Notes: generated by a model from the sequence alone, not told the origin. A stretch of 64,000 nucleotides of DNA from Nocardia nova NBRC 15556 (GCF_001613005.1 NZ_BDBN01000027.1:53141-117140); one strand, 5' to 3'. Positions 34,875 to 44,120 are shown, counted from the stretch's first letter. Translations and numbers: made by a program.

Positions 34875-35846
34875 GTGACCGCATCAAGCGGGTACAAGCC
34901 CTACCAGTTCGCCTGGGATCCCGACGTCGAAGTGATTCTCGAGCGAGTCCGCGCGAACAAGACCGGCCCCATGCACGCCGCCGGAGTCGAAGCCGCACGC
35001 CGGTCCCTCGAATCCATCGTGCGTCCCCCCGGCCCCGACATGCGCACCGTTCGCGACACCACCTTCGACGGCCCGCACGGCGCCGTCCCGGTGCGGGTCT
35101 ACCATCCGCTGACCGCACCGGAATCCGATGCGCCCGCCCTGGTGTGGTTCCACGGCGGCGGCATGATCATGGGCACGTTGCGGTCCTTCGACCGCCTCGC
35201 CCGCGATATCGCCGACGCGACCGGAGCGGTGTTGTTCAACGTCGACTACCGCCTCGCCCCGGAGTACCGCTACCCCGTCGCCAACGACGAGGCTTACGCG
35301 GCGCTGTGCTGGGCCGTCGACACCGCATCGAACTGGGGCGTCGACGCGACCAGGATCGGCGTCGGCGGAGACAGCGCCGGCGGCGGACTCGCCGCCGCCA
35401 CGACATTGCGCAGCCGCGACGACAACGGCCCCGCGATCGCGCAGCAGGTGCTGTTCTACCCCGGCGTCGAGCGCCGCACCGACCGCCCCTCGATGCGCGA
35501 GTTCGGCTCGTCCCCCTTCCTCACCGCCGAGGACATCGACTGGATGAAAAGTCTCTACCTCGGCCCCGATCCCTCGACCGACGACGCCTATGGCGTTCCG
35601 GCACTAGCGAATTCGCTCGCCGATCTGCCACCCGCGATCATCGCCGTAGGCTACGCGGACCCGATCCGCGACGGCGTCGAAGCCTACGGCGACCGGCTCC
35701 GGGAGGCAGGCGTGCCGACTGTGCAGCTGCGTTACCCGGGAGTGGGCCACGGATTCGCCATGCAGGCGCCATCGGTCGCGCGAGGGCGTGCGGCGATCGC
35801 CGAGGTAGGGGCGCTGGTCGCGGCGCGGTTCCGCGACGAACGCTGA
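34875..35846 (+). CDS. Alpha/beta hydrolase, HSL-type esterase
   Basis: A 323-residue esterase. FHGGGM is the oxyanion motif, GDSAGGG holds the nucleophile, with Asp in GYADPIRDG and His in GVGHGFAM. GTG start three bases after the GntR stop; GAGGAG for it lies inside the end of the gntR gene. It is the last gene of the beta-oxidation operon. A second enzyme of the same family is at 18930. Likely hydrolyses an ester or lactone of the catabolic substrate. Confidence 0.87.
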   Translation: MTASSGYKPYQFAWDPDVEVILERVRANKTGPMHAAGVEAARRSLESIVRPPGPDMRTVRDTTFDGPHGAVPVRVYHPLTAPESDAPALVWFHGGGMIMGTLRSFDRLARDIADATGAVLFNVDYRLAPEYRYPVANDEAYAALCWAVDTASNWGVDATRIGVGGDSAGGGLAAATTLRSRDDNGPAIAQQVLFYPGVERRTDRPSMREFGSSPFLTAEDIDWMKSLYLGPDPSTDDAYGVPALANSLADLPPAIIAVGYADPIRDGVEAYGDRLREAGVPTVQLRYPGVGHGFAMQAPSVARGRAAIAEVGALVAARFRDER

Positions 35847-35970
35847 TCCTCGACAACGAATTCCGCTCAGAAGACCGCTTGCCCAGTGGGCCAACTGTCG
35901 GCCGGACGCAGCCGAATCCGACAGCGGGCTGATGTCGGCCCTCGCATGAGCTTCGCGATCATCGGAACCG

Positions 35971-36004
35971 GTTGCCGCTGCGCCGAAGCCATCACCACGA
36001 TTGC
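35971..36004 (+). repeat. 34-bp inverted repeat, left copy
   Basis: Matches the reverse complement of 36398-36431 at 30 of 34 positions. The short frame through it (SFAIIGTGCRCAEAITTIA) starts with an ATG near 35946 and ends after 28 codons. Confidence 0.6.
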
Positions 36005-36397
36005 GGACGGCCGTACATACGCGCCAACATGATCCGCATGCGCCTGCGTCCAACGCTCGGCGACGTCGGGGTGAGGTTGATGTGTAGTCACACGCTATTC
36101 GACATTGCCGCCGTGGCTAAGGTTCCGCCGGGGCGACAGCCGCACCCCGTTCACGCAGCATGCGCGGGCCCGCCTCGCGGACGGCAATTGGCTCGGTCTC
36201 GTCGAGATGGTCCTGTGGACCGGCAACGGTTACGGGCAGCCGCCCGTGACGAAGTGGTGCCCTGCGTCCGCAATATCGCCGACGCGGGGCGGCCGCTCGC
36301 CAAGATGAGGGCATCTCAGACTCTCGGGGGCTCCGATCGTCCGCGGCGGTTGCAGAAGATCACGAAGACGAGCAAACGACCGGCCGGGATGCGACGA

Positions 36398-36431
36398 GCG
36401 ATCGTGGTGATGGCCTCGGCCCAGCGGCAGC
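36398..36431 (-). repeat. 34-bp inverted repeat, right copy
   Basis: Inverted partner of 35971-36004. On the minus strand it reads GCRWAEAITTIARR and continues open for about 20 further codons, so it may be the better preserved remnant of the source gene. Confidence 0.6.
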
Positions 36432-36568
36432 CGGGTGAGTGCCGTCGCGGCGCGGCATTGCCGATAGCAGGGCACAAAGACCGCAGTCAACGCCGCCGAG
36501 CGGGAGTACCGTCGCGAACATGCGCCTCGGATACCGAGGACACCGGCATCTCCACGCGAGGAGATCTC

Positions 36569-39229
36569 ATGACCGATACCCGGAGCAGCCCAGCCTCCCA
36601 AGCCGTGCATCGCAGCGGTGAGACCGCCACCGCCGACGCCATCGCGCCGGGCGACACCGGCATCTCCCGGTACCACGAGGTGGACGCGATGGTCGACGCG
36701 GCGTCCGTCGCGGCGAAGGCATTCCGCAAACTCGACCAGCAGCAGGTCGACGCGATCGTGGCGGCGATGGTGCGCGCCGGGATCCGGTCGGCCGCCGAAC
36801 TGGCGCGGGTCGCTATCGAGGAAACCGGCTTCGGCGTCTTCGAGGACAAGGTCGTGAAGAACTACATCGCCACCGAGTTCCTCTACGACTACCTGCGTGA
36901 CAAGAAGTCCGTGGGAGTTATCGACGAGGACGTCGAGCGCAGCATCACGCGGGTCGCAGAACCGATCGGCGTGGTACTGGCCATCACCCCGGTTACCAAT
37001 CCGACCTCCACCGTGCTGTACAAGGCGATCGTGGCGGCGAAGACGCGCAACGCGGTGCTATTCCGGCCCTCGCCGTTCGCTGTCCAATCATGCGAGCGCA
37101 CCGTCGAGATCCTGCGCGCTGCAGCCGAGGCGGCGGGCATGCCCGCGGGCGCGTTGCAGGTCGTCCCCGACGCCGCCCATGAGGTGACCCATTATCTGTT
37201 CGGACACCCCGGGGTCGACTTCATCTGGGTGACCGGCGGCCAGAAGATCGTCGCTCTGGCCAACGCGGCCGGAAAGCCCACGCTCAGCGTCGGGCCCGGC
37301 AACGCGCCCATCTACCTGCATCGAACGGCCGACATCAAGGCCGCCGTCGTCGACATCCTCATCTCCAAGACCTTCGACGCGTCGGTGATCTGCCCGGCCG
37401 AGCAGACCTGCATCATCGACGACGCGATCTACGACGAGACCGTCGCCGAATTCGAACGGATGGGCGCATACCTGATCACCGCCGAGCAGGCCGAGTCGCT
37501 CGCCGATTTTGCCTTCGGGTGCGGCGAGAAGGCCAATCTCGAGGCAGTAGGCCGTGCGGCGCCCGACCTGGCCGCCCGCGCGGGATTCACCGTGGACCCG
37601 TCGATCAAGGTGCTGCTCGCTCCGCTGCCCGCAGATCTCGACCGGCTCGCCGAGCATCCGCTGGTGCGCGAGAAGCTGATGCCCGTGCTCGGGCTGGTGC
37701 GCGCCCGCGACGTCCAGCACGGCATCGACGCCGCCGTCCTGGTCACCGAACGCGGTGGCCTGGGACACACCTCGGCCATCTATGCGCACGACCAGGCGGT
37801 CGTCGACGCCTACAGCCTGGCCGTGCGCACCGGGCGCATCCTGGTCAACGCGCCTACGGCGGTGGGAGCACTCGGCGGGATCTACAACAACCTCACCCCG
37901 ACGTTCTCCCTCGGCTGTGGCACCTGGGGCGGCTCGGGCACCACCGAGAACGTCAACTACGAACAGCTGTTGAACATCAAGACGGTGTCCTACCGGCGCA
38001 GCCCACCGCAGTGGTTCCGGGTTCCGTCCAACACGTTCTTCAACGCGGGCGCGCTGGAGAACCTGCGCGACGTCGAGTGCGACAGCGTCGTGATCGTCAC
38101 TGACGCGCTGAGCGAACAGCGCGGCGTGGTCGAGGAGTTACGCGGCAAGCTGCGCGCTCAGCACGTCAAGATATTCAGCGAGGTCGAGCCGGAGCCGGGC
38201 GAGGCCGCCATCCGCCGCGGCGTCGCGATGCTCGAGGCGTTCGGGCCCGATGTGCTCATCGCCGCGGGCGGTGGATCGGTGATCGACGCCGCGAAGGCGA
38301 TCCGCCTGTTCTACGAGCACCCCGAGACGAATCTCGCGGACCTCACGCTGCCGTTCCTCGATCCCCGCAAGCGCATGGCCGACTATCCCCAGAGCCCGCA
38401 CATGGTGCGGCTGGTGGCGGTGCCGACCACCGCGGGCACCGGTTCGGAAGTCTCGCCCGCGGCGGTACTGACCGTGGGCGATCACAAGGAGACCCTGGTC
38501 GACTACTCCCTGGTGCCCGACATGGCGATAGTGGACCCGCTGCTCTCCATCTCGATGCCGCGCACCCTGACCGTCGACACCGGCATCGACGCGCTCACCC
38601 ACGCGCTCGAAGCGCTGGCCTCGATCTTCGCCTCGCCCTATACTGATGCCTTTTGTGTGCAGGCCGCACGGCTGATCTTCGAGGCGCTTCCCCGCGCCTA
38701 CGACGACCCGCACGATCTGGCCGCACGAACCGATATGTCCAACGCCGCCACCTTGGCCGGACTCGCCTTCTCGAACGCCTTCGTCGGCACCAACCACGCT
38801 CTGGCGCACGCCGTCGGCGCACGGTTCGGCATCGCCCACGGCCGCGTGAACGGCGTCTTCCTGCCGCACACGCTGCGCTACAACGCCGGCCTGCCGACCA
38901 AGTTCATGCCCGCCCCCGGCTACTCGGCCTACGTCGCGCCCGAGAAGTACGCCCAGCTCGGCCGGGTCGTCTTCGGCGGACATGAACCCGAGGAGAGCCG
39001 CCGCCGACTGTTCCAGGGGGTGCGAGACCTACTCGAGCGGCTGGCGGTGCCGCGCACACTCCGCCAAATCGGCGTCCCAGAGGACGAATTCCTCGCGGCG
39101 CTCCCGGAACTGGCGATGACCGCCTTCCAGGACCTGAGCAACCGCACCAATCCGCGGATGCCGCTGATCAGCGAGATCACCACCCTGCTCCGGCTCGGCT
39201 ACTACGGGGACGGCGACCATGCCCGCTGA
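36569..39229 (+). CDS. adhE: Bifunctional acetaldehyde-CoA/alcohol dehydrogenase
   Basis: An 886-residue fusion. The N-terminal aldehyde dehydrogenase domain (about residues 40-460) has catalytic Cys275 in SVICPAEQ; the C-terminal iron alcohol dehydrogenase domain (about 480-880) has the nucleotide loop AAGGGSVIDAAKAI and metal-site residues in GTNHALAHAVG and GIAHGRVNG. It reduces acyl-CoA to aldehyde and alcohol, or runs in reverse to convert an alcohol to acyl-CoA. GAGGAG is correctly spaced before the ATG. AdhE is mostly known from fermenters; in an aerobic actinomycete it may oxidise short alcohols or aldehydes released by catabolism. A remnant gene overlaps its end. Confidence 0.92.
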   Translation: MTDTRSSPASQAVHRSGETATADAIAPGDTGISRYHEVDAMVDAASVAAKAFRKLDQQQVDAIVAAMVRAGIRSAAELARVAIEETGFGVFEDKVVKNYIATEFLYDYLRDKKSVGVIDEDVERSITRVAEPIGVVLAITPVTNPTSTVLYKAIVAAKTRNAVLFRPSPFAVQSCERTVEILRAAAEAAGMPAGALQVVPDAAHEVTHYLFGHPGVDFIWVTGGQKIVALANAAGKPTLSVGPGNAPIYLHRTADIKAAVVDILISKTFDASVICPAEQTCIIDDAIYDETVAEFERMGAYLITAEQAESLADFAFGCGEKANLEAVGRAAPDLAARAGFTVDPSIKVLLAPLPADLDRLAEHPLVREKLMPVLGLVRARDVQHGIDAAVLVTERGGLGHTSAIYAHDQAVVDAYSLAVRTGRILVNAPTAVGALGGIYNNLTPTFSLGCGTWGGSGTTENVNYEQLLNIKTVSYRRSPPQWFRVPSNTFFNAGALENLRDVECDSVVIVTDALSEQRGVVEELRGKLRAQHVKIFSEVEPEPGEAAIRRGVAMLEAFGPDVLIAAGGGSVIDAAKAIRLFYEHPETNLADLTLPFLDPRKRMADYPQSPHMVRLVAVPTTAGTGSEVSPAAVLTVGDHKETLVDYSLVPDMAIVDPLLSISMPRTLTVDTGIDALTHALEALASIFASPYTDAFCVQAARLIFEALPRAYDDPHDLAARTDMSNAATLAGLAFSNAFVGTNHALAHAVGARFGIAHGRVNGVFLPHTLRYNAGLPTKFMPAPGYSAYVAPEKYAQLGRVVFGGHEPEESRRRLFQGVRDLLERLAVPRTLRQIGVPEDEFLAALPELAMTAFQDLSNRTNPRMPLISEITTLLRLGYYGDGDHAR

Positions 39230-39425
39230 CAGCGCCACCAAGGTCGTGCATGCCCCGGCGGCGCGGGTCCTCGCGAGGATCCGCGACATGCAAAGCCAGT
39301 CCGAGTGGATTGCCGAGATCGGGATCTCGCCTGCCACAATGTTCTGTTGGAAGGCACAGGTGCTCGTCGATGCATCGCGGCAAGCACCAGTGGGAAGATC
39401 CCCATCGAGGGCTTGTCGGCGATGA
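39219..39425 (+). pseudogene. SRPBCC (polyketide cyclase-like) N-terminal remnant
   Basis: The frame starts inside the end of adhE and its first 31 residues (TKVVHAPAARVLARIRDMQ...EWIAEI) look like the start of an SRPBCC ligand-binding domain, normally about 140 residues. After that the sequence no longer fits the family and runs into the opposite-strand DoxX remnant. Read as a truncated gene fused to unrelated DNA. Confidence 0.5.
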
Positions 39426-39585
39426 ACGCCTGCGTCCCGGCGGCGAGCACGGTGAGTACCGACAGACCCGCGGCAGCCAGGGCACTCAGCCGTGGCACCA
39501 TCAGTCCGATACCGCCTGCGACCTCCACGACACTCCGATGAAGACGAGCAGCCCGAGGGCCTTCTCGGACGAGGCACTAGAACCG
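39370..39585 (-). pseudogene. DoxX-like membrane protein remnant, frameshifted
   Basis: On the minus strand, ASSEKALGLLVFIGV and then, one frame over, VEVAGGIGLMVPRLSALAAAG and LSVLTVLAAGTQAF match consecutive parts of a DoxX-family membrane protein. A single-base shift lies near 39530, and both gene ends are missing. About 70 residues remain of a family of roughly 120-150. Confidence 0.55.
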
Positions 39586-39633
39586 GGCCCAGTCGGTGAC
39601 CGGCAGATGCGCCGACGCACCCCTCCCACTCCG

Positions 39634-40485
39634 TCAGCGGGCGTCAAACCCGCGGAAACGCCGGAGGTAGCCGGCGATCTTCCGTACTGGCACGGCACGC
39701 GGCCAATCGTCGGCCCGGAAATACGCGTCACTGCCACCATCGACGAAAACCACGCTGCCGCAGAGGAACCGCGCTGCATCGGACAGCATGAACAGCACCC
39801 AATCCGCCAGGTCGCCCGCGTCGCCGAAACCGCCGATCGGCACCGGGAACCGGCGGATGGCCGCGGCTTCCCGTGGAGTGGCGAGTTGTTTTTCCAGCAG
39901 CGGCGTCAAGATGGCGCCCGGCGCCAGCACATTGAGCCGGATCCCTTCGCCCGCCCAGGCGGCGGTGACGGCCTGGCGCCGGGCCCAGCGGCTCACCGCG
40001 ATCTTCGACGCCGCGTAGGCGAACGAGGGCGCGTTCCGGCCGAATATCCGCACCACGCGCAGGGCCTTGTCGGTATCCCCCGCCAGCAGTGCGCGGATCG
40101 CGCGGCCGGGGACCGCGGGCGTGGTCGTGGTCGCGTTGCTGCCGAAGACCACTACCTTGGCATCGGTCGCCGCAGCCAACAGCGGCCGCCAGCCCTGCAG
40201 CAACTCGATCACGCCGCGATAGTTCACCTCGTAGATCAGGCGCGGGCGTTCCGCACCGGGAGCAGGGCCGACCCCGGCTGCCAGGACAGCACCGTCGAGG
40301 TGTCCGTCCGCTGCGGCGAGAACGCCATCGACAGCCGCGCGCCGGCCCTCGGCGGTGGACAGATCAGCGACCACGTCGGCGTCGCGCAGGTCGACCCCGA
40401 CCACGGTGTGGCCATCTCGACGAAGTTTGTCCGCCACCGCTCGTCCCATTCCCGATGCCGATCCGGTCACGACATAGACACCCAT
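39634..40485 (-). CDS. 3alpha-hydroxysteroid dehydrogenase/carbonyl reductase-like SDR
   Basis: A 283-residue SDR. The start MGVYVVTGSASGMG, the VVGVDLRDADVVADLSTAEGR stretch, the long insert before the active site, YAASK and RLNVLAPGAILTPLL match 3alpha-HSD/carbonyl reductase of Comamonas by eye. That enzyme oxidises the 3alpha-hydroxyl of bile-acid-type steroids with NAD. The start at 40485 has a weak ribosome site (AGG nine bases upstream). It is divergent from the TetR gene, which is its likely regulator. Confidence 0.8.
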   Translation of the reverse strand: MGVYVVTGSASGMGRAVADKLRRDGHTVVGVDLRDADVVADLSTAEGRRAAVDGVLAAADGHLDGAVLAAGVGPAPGAERPRLIYEVNYRGVIELLQGWRPLLAAATDAKVVVFGSNATTTTPAVPGRAIRALLAGDTDKALRVVRIFGRNAPSFAYAASKIAVSRWARRQAVTAAWAGEGIRLNVLAPGAILTPLLEKQLATPREAAAIRRFPVPIGGFGDAGDLADWVLFMLSDAARFLCGSVVFVDGGSDAYFRADDWPRAVPVRKIAGYLRRFRGFDAR

Positions 40486-40573
40486 CGCTTGCCTGCTTTC
40501 CGCTCTGCCTACTGCCACTTCTGCGACTCCGCGCAATATTGACACACTACGACAAAAATGGTGAACTGTGGCC

Positions 40574-41215
40574 ATGCCCCCGAACACCGCAGCTCGGCGC
40601 GGGCGCGGGCGTCCGTCCGTGCTGGACACTCGGGCCGTCGCCGAATGCGCGCTTCACCTGTGGTCCGAACGTGGATACTCGACGACCAGCTGGAGCGATC
40701 TGGCCGATGCGACCGGCATCAGCGCCCGAACCCTGCTGCGTCACTTCTCGTCTCGTTCGGATATCGCCTACCTCGGTGTCGAGCCCGCCACGAGCAGGCT
40801 TCGCGATGCCCTCGACAACGCGACGGACAACGCCGACCCGTCGGCTGTCATTCGCGCGGCCGTCGTCGAATCGGTCTCGCACGACCCGGGGATCAGCCGG
40901 ATCGCGCCGCGGTGGTTGCGCCTGATCTCCGCCGAACCTGAGCTGGCCGCCATCGCGCCGCTGGCCTACCGGCCGTGGATCGACACTCTGGCGACATACA
41001 TATCCGGTGTCCTCCCGGATGCACCACTGGCGATCTGCCGCGCGCTCGCTACCGCCTACCAGGCCGCATCCTTCGCCGCGCTGGTCGAATGGGCCGATGC
41101 CGGCGCAGAGGGCGACTGCGCGGATGTGGTCGACGAGATGTTGCGCTGGATGGATATTCACGCTCCCGTGGATGTCCGGGGCGACCGCAGCACTCCCGCC
41201 ACCAACCAGTCCTGA
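40574..41215 (+). CDS. TetR-family transcriptional regulator
   Basis: A 213-residue regulator. The N-terminal helix-turn-helix is clear (AECALHLWSERGYSTTSWSD, then LADATGISARTLLRHFSSR); the C-terminal ligand domain is not recognised. A GTG at 40568 is an alternative start and neither has a good ribosome site. An imperfect palindrome TTGACACACTACGACAA at 40539-40555 lies between it and the divergent 3alpha-HSD-like gene and may be its operator. The OYE gene follows 14 bp downstream. Confidence 0.85.
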   Translation: MPPNTAARRGRGRPSVLDTRAVAECALHLWSERGYSTTSWSDLADATGISARTLLRHFSSRSDIAYLGVEPATSRLRDALDNATDNADPSAVIRAAVVESVSHDPGISRIAPRWLRLISAEPELAAIAPLAYRPWIDTLATYISGVLPDAPLAICRALATAYQAASFAALVEWADAGAEGDCADVVDEMLRWMDIHAPVDVRGDRSTPATNQS

Positions 41216-41229
41216 CAAGGAGTTCCACC

Positions 41230-42471
41230 ATGTCCGTCACCCCGATGCCCGCGCCCGCACATCCGGATCCGCTGGCGCCTGCCACCCTCGGCCCGATCCG
41301 GTTGCGCAACCGCGTGATCAAGTCCGCCACCTTCGAGGGGGTCACCACCGACGCCCTGGTCACCGACGCGTTGATCGATTTCCACGTGGCGGTGGGCGCG
41401 GGCGGGGCCGGCATGACCACCGTCGCCTACCTGGCGGTCTCACCCGAGGGCCGCACCGAACACGATCAGATCTACTGGCGCCCAGAGGCACTTCCCGGAT
41501 TGCGACGACTCACCGAGGCGGTGCATGCCACCGGCGCCGCGATATCCGCGCAGATCGGTCACGCGGGTCCGGTCGCCAACTCACGTTCCACCGGTCTGCC
41601 TTCGCTGGCCCCGTCGACGCGACCGAATCCGTTGTCGATGAGCCTGGATCGCGCCGCAACCGAAGCAGATATCCGGCGGATCATCGACGATCACGCCCGC
41701 GCGACACGGAACGCGATCGAGGTGGGATTCGACGCGGTGGAGGTCCACCTCGGCCACAACTATCTCGCCAGCTCGTTCCTCAGCCCGAAGATCAACCGCC
41801 GCAAGGATTCCTGGGGCGGCCCGCTCCACCGTCGCGCGGAGTTCGCCCGCCGAATTCTGCAGGCGGTCCGCGAGGCAGCGGACGGACGGATCGCGGTGCT
41901 GGCGAAAATGAACATGGCCGACGGCGTACCCGGCGGTCTGTGGCTCGACGAATCCCTGCTCTTCGCGCGGATGGTGGAGAGCGACGGCCATGTCGACGCG
42001 TTGGAGCTGACCGGCGGGTCCTCGCTACTCAACCCGATGTATCTGTTCCGCGGCGATGTACCGATCCGCGAAATGGCCGAGACCCAAAGCGGTCTGGTGA
42101 AACTGGGCATGAAGATGTTCGGCCGCTTCGTGTTCGAGCACTACCCGTACGAACCCCTCTACTTCCGTGACTACGCACGCCAGTTCCGCAACGAACTGGA
42201 CATGCCGCTGGTGCTGCTCGGCGGAATCACCGACCTCGCCGACATGAACACCGCGATGATCGACGGGTTCGAGTTCGTGGCGATGGCGCGGGCACTGCTG
42301 CGTGAGCCGGATCTGATCAATCGCATCCGAGCGGAGTCGTCGAAGAAGTCGCTGTGCATCCACTGCAACCTGTGCGCGGCCAGCATCTTCACCGGTACGC
42401 GTTGCCCGCTGGTGAGCACCGACGACCGGAGCGATGTCAGCGACGAGAAGCCACTCGGTCTTCCCGTGTGA
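41230..42471 (+). CDS. Old yellow enzyme-family NADH:flavin oxidoreductase with C-terminal Cys cluster
   Basis: A 413-residue paralogue of the protein at 13871, strongly similar along its length (LGPIRLRNRVIKSATFEG, SAQIGHAGPVANS, VHLGHNYLASSFLSP, GFEFVAMARALLREPDLI). The C-terminus again has C-x2-C-x2-C-x9-C (CIHCNLC), suggesting a 4Fe-4S cluster without the extra FAD/NAD module. AAGGAG precedes the ATG. Probably co-transcribed with the TetR gene. Two copies in different operons suggest reductions at two points of the route or on two isomers. Confidence 0.86.
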   Translation: MSVTPMPAPAHPDPLAPATLGPIRLRNRVIKSATFEGVTTDALVTDALIDFHVAVGAGGAGMTTVAYLAVSPEGRTEHDQIYWRPEALPGLRRLTEAVHATGAAISAQIGHAGPVANSRSTGLPSLAPSTRPNPLSMSLDRAATEADIRRIIDDHARATRNAIEVGFDAVEVHLGHNYLASSFLSPKINRRKDSWGGPLHRRAEFARRILQAVREAADGRIAVLAKMNMADGVPGGLWLDESLLFARMVESDGHVDALELTGGSSLLNPMYLFRGDVPIREMAETQSGLVKLGMKMFGRFVFEHYPYEPLYFRDYARQFRNELDMPLVLLGGITDLADMNTAMIDGFEFVAMARALLREPDLINRIRAESSKKSLCIHCNLCAASIFTGTRCPLVSTDDRSDVSDEKPLGLPV

Positions 42472-42488
42472 CCACGTTCGAAAGATCT

Positions 42489-42517
42489 CCCATCGCCGAG
42501 GACCACTCGGCGATGGG
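42489..42517. terminator. Perfect hairpin between convergent operons
   Basis: A 12-bp perfect stem (CCCATCGCCGAG with CTCGGCGATGGG) around a 5-nt loop, 17 bp after the OYE stop and before the end of the leftward P450 operon. There is no T tract, but actinobacterial terminators often lack one. It can act in both directions. Confidence 0.7.
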
Positions 42518-42585
42518 ATGATTCGACGAGGCCGAGGCCGAGCTACCGGCCCGCAATGGCCTTCCCGGCACGTGTGCAACGACGC

Positions 42586-42804
42586 TCAGGACCACAATCC
42601 AGCACACGGCAAAGGCGGCAGATCGCGGCACACGTCGTCGTCGACGGTGACCATGACATCAGGCGACAGCTGCGTCAGCGCGCACGCCACGTCGCGTGCC
42701 TGCTCAGCGCCCGCCTTGTAGTCGAGCCTCAACGCACCGGCTTCGATGCGGATGTGACGCAACCGCGACGCCACCCGAGGGCGGCTCGAGATCAGCTTTG
42801 CCAT
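42586..42804 (-). CDS. Small protein at the end of the P450 operon
   Basis: A 72-residue protein with a basic N-terminus and no recognised domain. It follows the ferredoxin reductase gene by 33 bp on the same strand and ends just before the terminator hairpin. Short proteins in this position occur next to actinobacterial P450/ferredoxin genes, but their role is not known. GGAAA before the ATG is a weak ribosome site. Accepted mainly on position and frame. Confidence 0.5.
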   Translation of the reverse strand: MAKLISSRPRVASRLRHIRIEAGALRLDYKAGAEQARDVACALTQLSPDVMVTVDDDVCRDLPPLPCAGLWS

Positions 42805-42837
42805 AACAGATTTCCGTACAATCGCGACGACACAGAC

Positions 42838-44118
42838 CTAGCTCCGCGCCGGAGCCAGGAGCTTCTTGAGCGGAACCGCTGTGTCCGCCAGATCATTCGG
42901 CCCCGGCCGATGCCCGCGGCTCAGCGCCGATCGCAAGGCAACGAAATCCGCTGGGGAGTTGAGGCATTCGGCGGCGGTCAGCGCATCGTCGGTGAAGTAC
43001 AGCGCTACCCGCCGATGCGGACGCTGCGGATCGGTACGAACCAGCATCGACGTGTGCCCACCGATGAGGCCGGCGATCTGCAACTTCTGATCGCCCTGAT
43101 CCGACCAGAACCATGGGGTGGGCCGCTGCGGGCACGGTTGGCCCAGCAGCACCGCAGCAGCCGCATTGGCCTGCTCGACCGCATTGTCCACCGATTCGAG
43201 CCGGTAGCGAGCGCCGGACTCGGATACATGGGTGGCGCAGTCGCCGATGGCGAGAGTCCAGCCGTCCGAGGCCAGGCAGTGCCGGTCCACGAGGATGCCG
43301 CCGTCGCAGTCGAGTCCGAGTTGCTCGGCCAGCTCGGTCCGGGCCTCGGCCCCGATCCCCACGACGACCGTCGCCGCCGGGATTTCGCGGCCGTCGGCGA
43401 GCCGTACCGCGTGAATCCTGTTGTCGCGGTGCTCGATCGACACCGGCAGCGCTCCCAGTACCACGTCGGTCGCCATCATTCGGTGAGCGGCGAGCAGTGC
43501 CTCGGCGGTGTCGGCACCCACCGCCCGCGCGAGCAGCCGCTCCCCTGCCTCGATCACGGTCACGTCGGCTCCCAGTGCCCGCGCCGTGGCGGCGACCTCG
43601 AGACCGACGAAGCCGCCGCCGACGACCACGACGGGCCCGGCCGACAGCCGTGTGGCGAGCAGGCGGGCATCGTCGAGGTCGCGCAGCACCAGCACATCGG
43701 GATGATCCGCGCCGGGCAGCGGCAAACGCCGCGGACGCGCGCCGGTGGCCAGCACCAGCCGGTCGAATTCCCGGATCGAATTCTCACCGTCGTGCGTGAG
43801 CCGCACCTCGACGCCGGCCGGGGTGCGGCTCAGGTGCGTGACCCGGGCACCGACGATCAGTTCGATCTTCTGGTCGCGGTAATAGTCCGGTTCGCGCAAC
43901 AGCACCGAGTCACCGGTGGCCTCACCCTTCAGCCACGCCTTCGACAGCGGCGGGCGCTGATACGGCAGATGCGGCTCATCCGAGATCAACGTGAGCTCAC
44001 CGGTGTAGCCCCCGGCGCGAAGGCGATCGGCGAGCTGCACCCCGGCGTGTGCGGCGCCGGCCACCACCACACTGTGGGGCGGCGCCTGCACATCGGTCCC
44101 GTCCTGCGATTCGGTCAT
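42838..44118 (-). CDS. Ferredoxin reductase, NAD(P)H-dependent
   Basis: A 426-residue FAD reductase of the rubredoxin/putidaredoxin reductase type. The FAD motif is in VVVAGAAHAGVQLADRLR (an A replaces one of the usual Gly), the NAD motif in VVVVGGGFVGLEVAATA, and the second FAD segment in LAIGDCATH. A C-terminal domain of about 85 residues follows. It starts 2 bp after the ferredoxin gene. It reduces that ferredoxin, which in turn feeds the P450 encoded upstream, forming a complete three-part class I P450 system. Confidence 0.9.
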   Translation of the reverse strand: MTESQDGTDVQAPPHSVVVAGAAHAGVQLADRLRAGGYTGELTLISDEPHLPYQRPPLSKAWLKGEATGDSVLLREPDYYRDQKIELIVGARVTHLSRTPAGVEVRLTHDGENSIREFDRLVLATGARPRRLPLPGADHPDVLVLRDLDDARLLATRLSAGPVVVVGGGFVGLEVAATARALGADVTVIEAGERLLARAVGADTAEALLAAHRMMATDVVLGALPVSIEHRDNRIHAVRLADGREIPAATVVVGIGAEARTELAEQLGLDCDGGILVDRHCLASDGWTLAIGDCATHVSESGARYRLESVDNAVEQANAAAAVLLGQPCPQRPTPWFWSDQGDQKLQIAGLIGGHTSMLVRTDPQRPHRRVALYFTDDALTAAECLNSPADFVALRSALSRGHRPGPNDLADTAVPLKKLLAPARS

Positions 44119-44120
44119 CG

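Larger units (their letters stand above)
35847..36568. other. Gene-free region with decayed, inverted sequence copies
   Basis: About 720 bases without a supported gene. A 34-bp segment at 35971-36004 recurs inverted at 36398-36431 with four mismatches; both copies could encode the same short peptide (GCRxAEAITTIA), suggesting remnants of a duplicated gene. A degenerate half-operator (TTCCG-CTCAG) is at 35861. A possible TACCGT -10 box for adhE is at 36507-36512. Confidence 0.45.

Noticed and set aside
35861..35875. Half palindrome TTCCG-CTCAG-AAGAC after the esterase gene
   Set aside because: The right half is lost and no TANNNT lies at the regulon spacing on either strand; no gene starts nearby.
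36491..36505. Operator-like CGCCG-CCGAG-CGGGA upstream of adhE
   Set aside because: The left half is poor and the -10 candidate is at the wrong distance; kept out of the regulon list.
40539..40555. TTGACACACTACGACAA as a firm TetR operator
   Set aside because: Only the outer bases are symmetric; noted with the TetR gene but not listed as a separate site.
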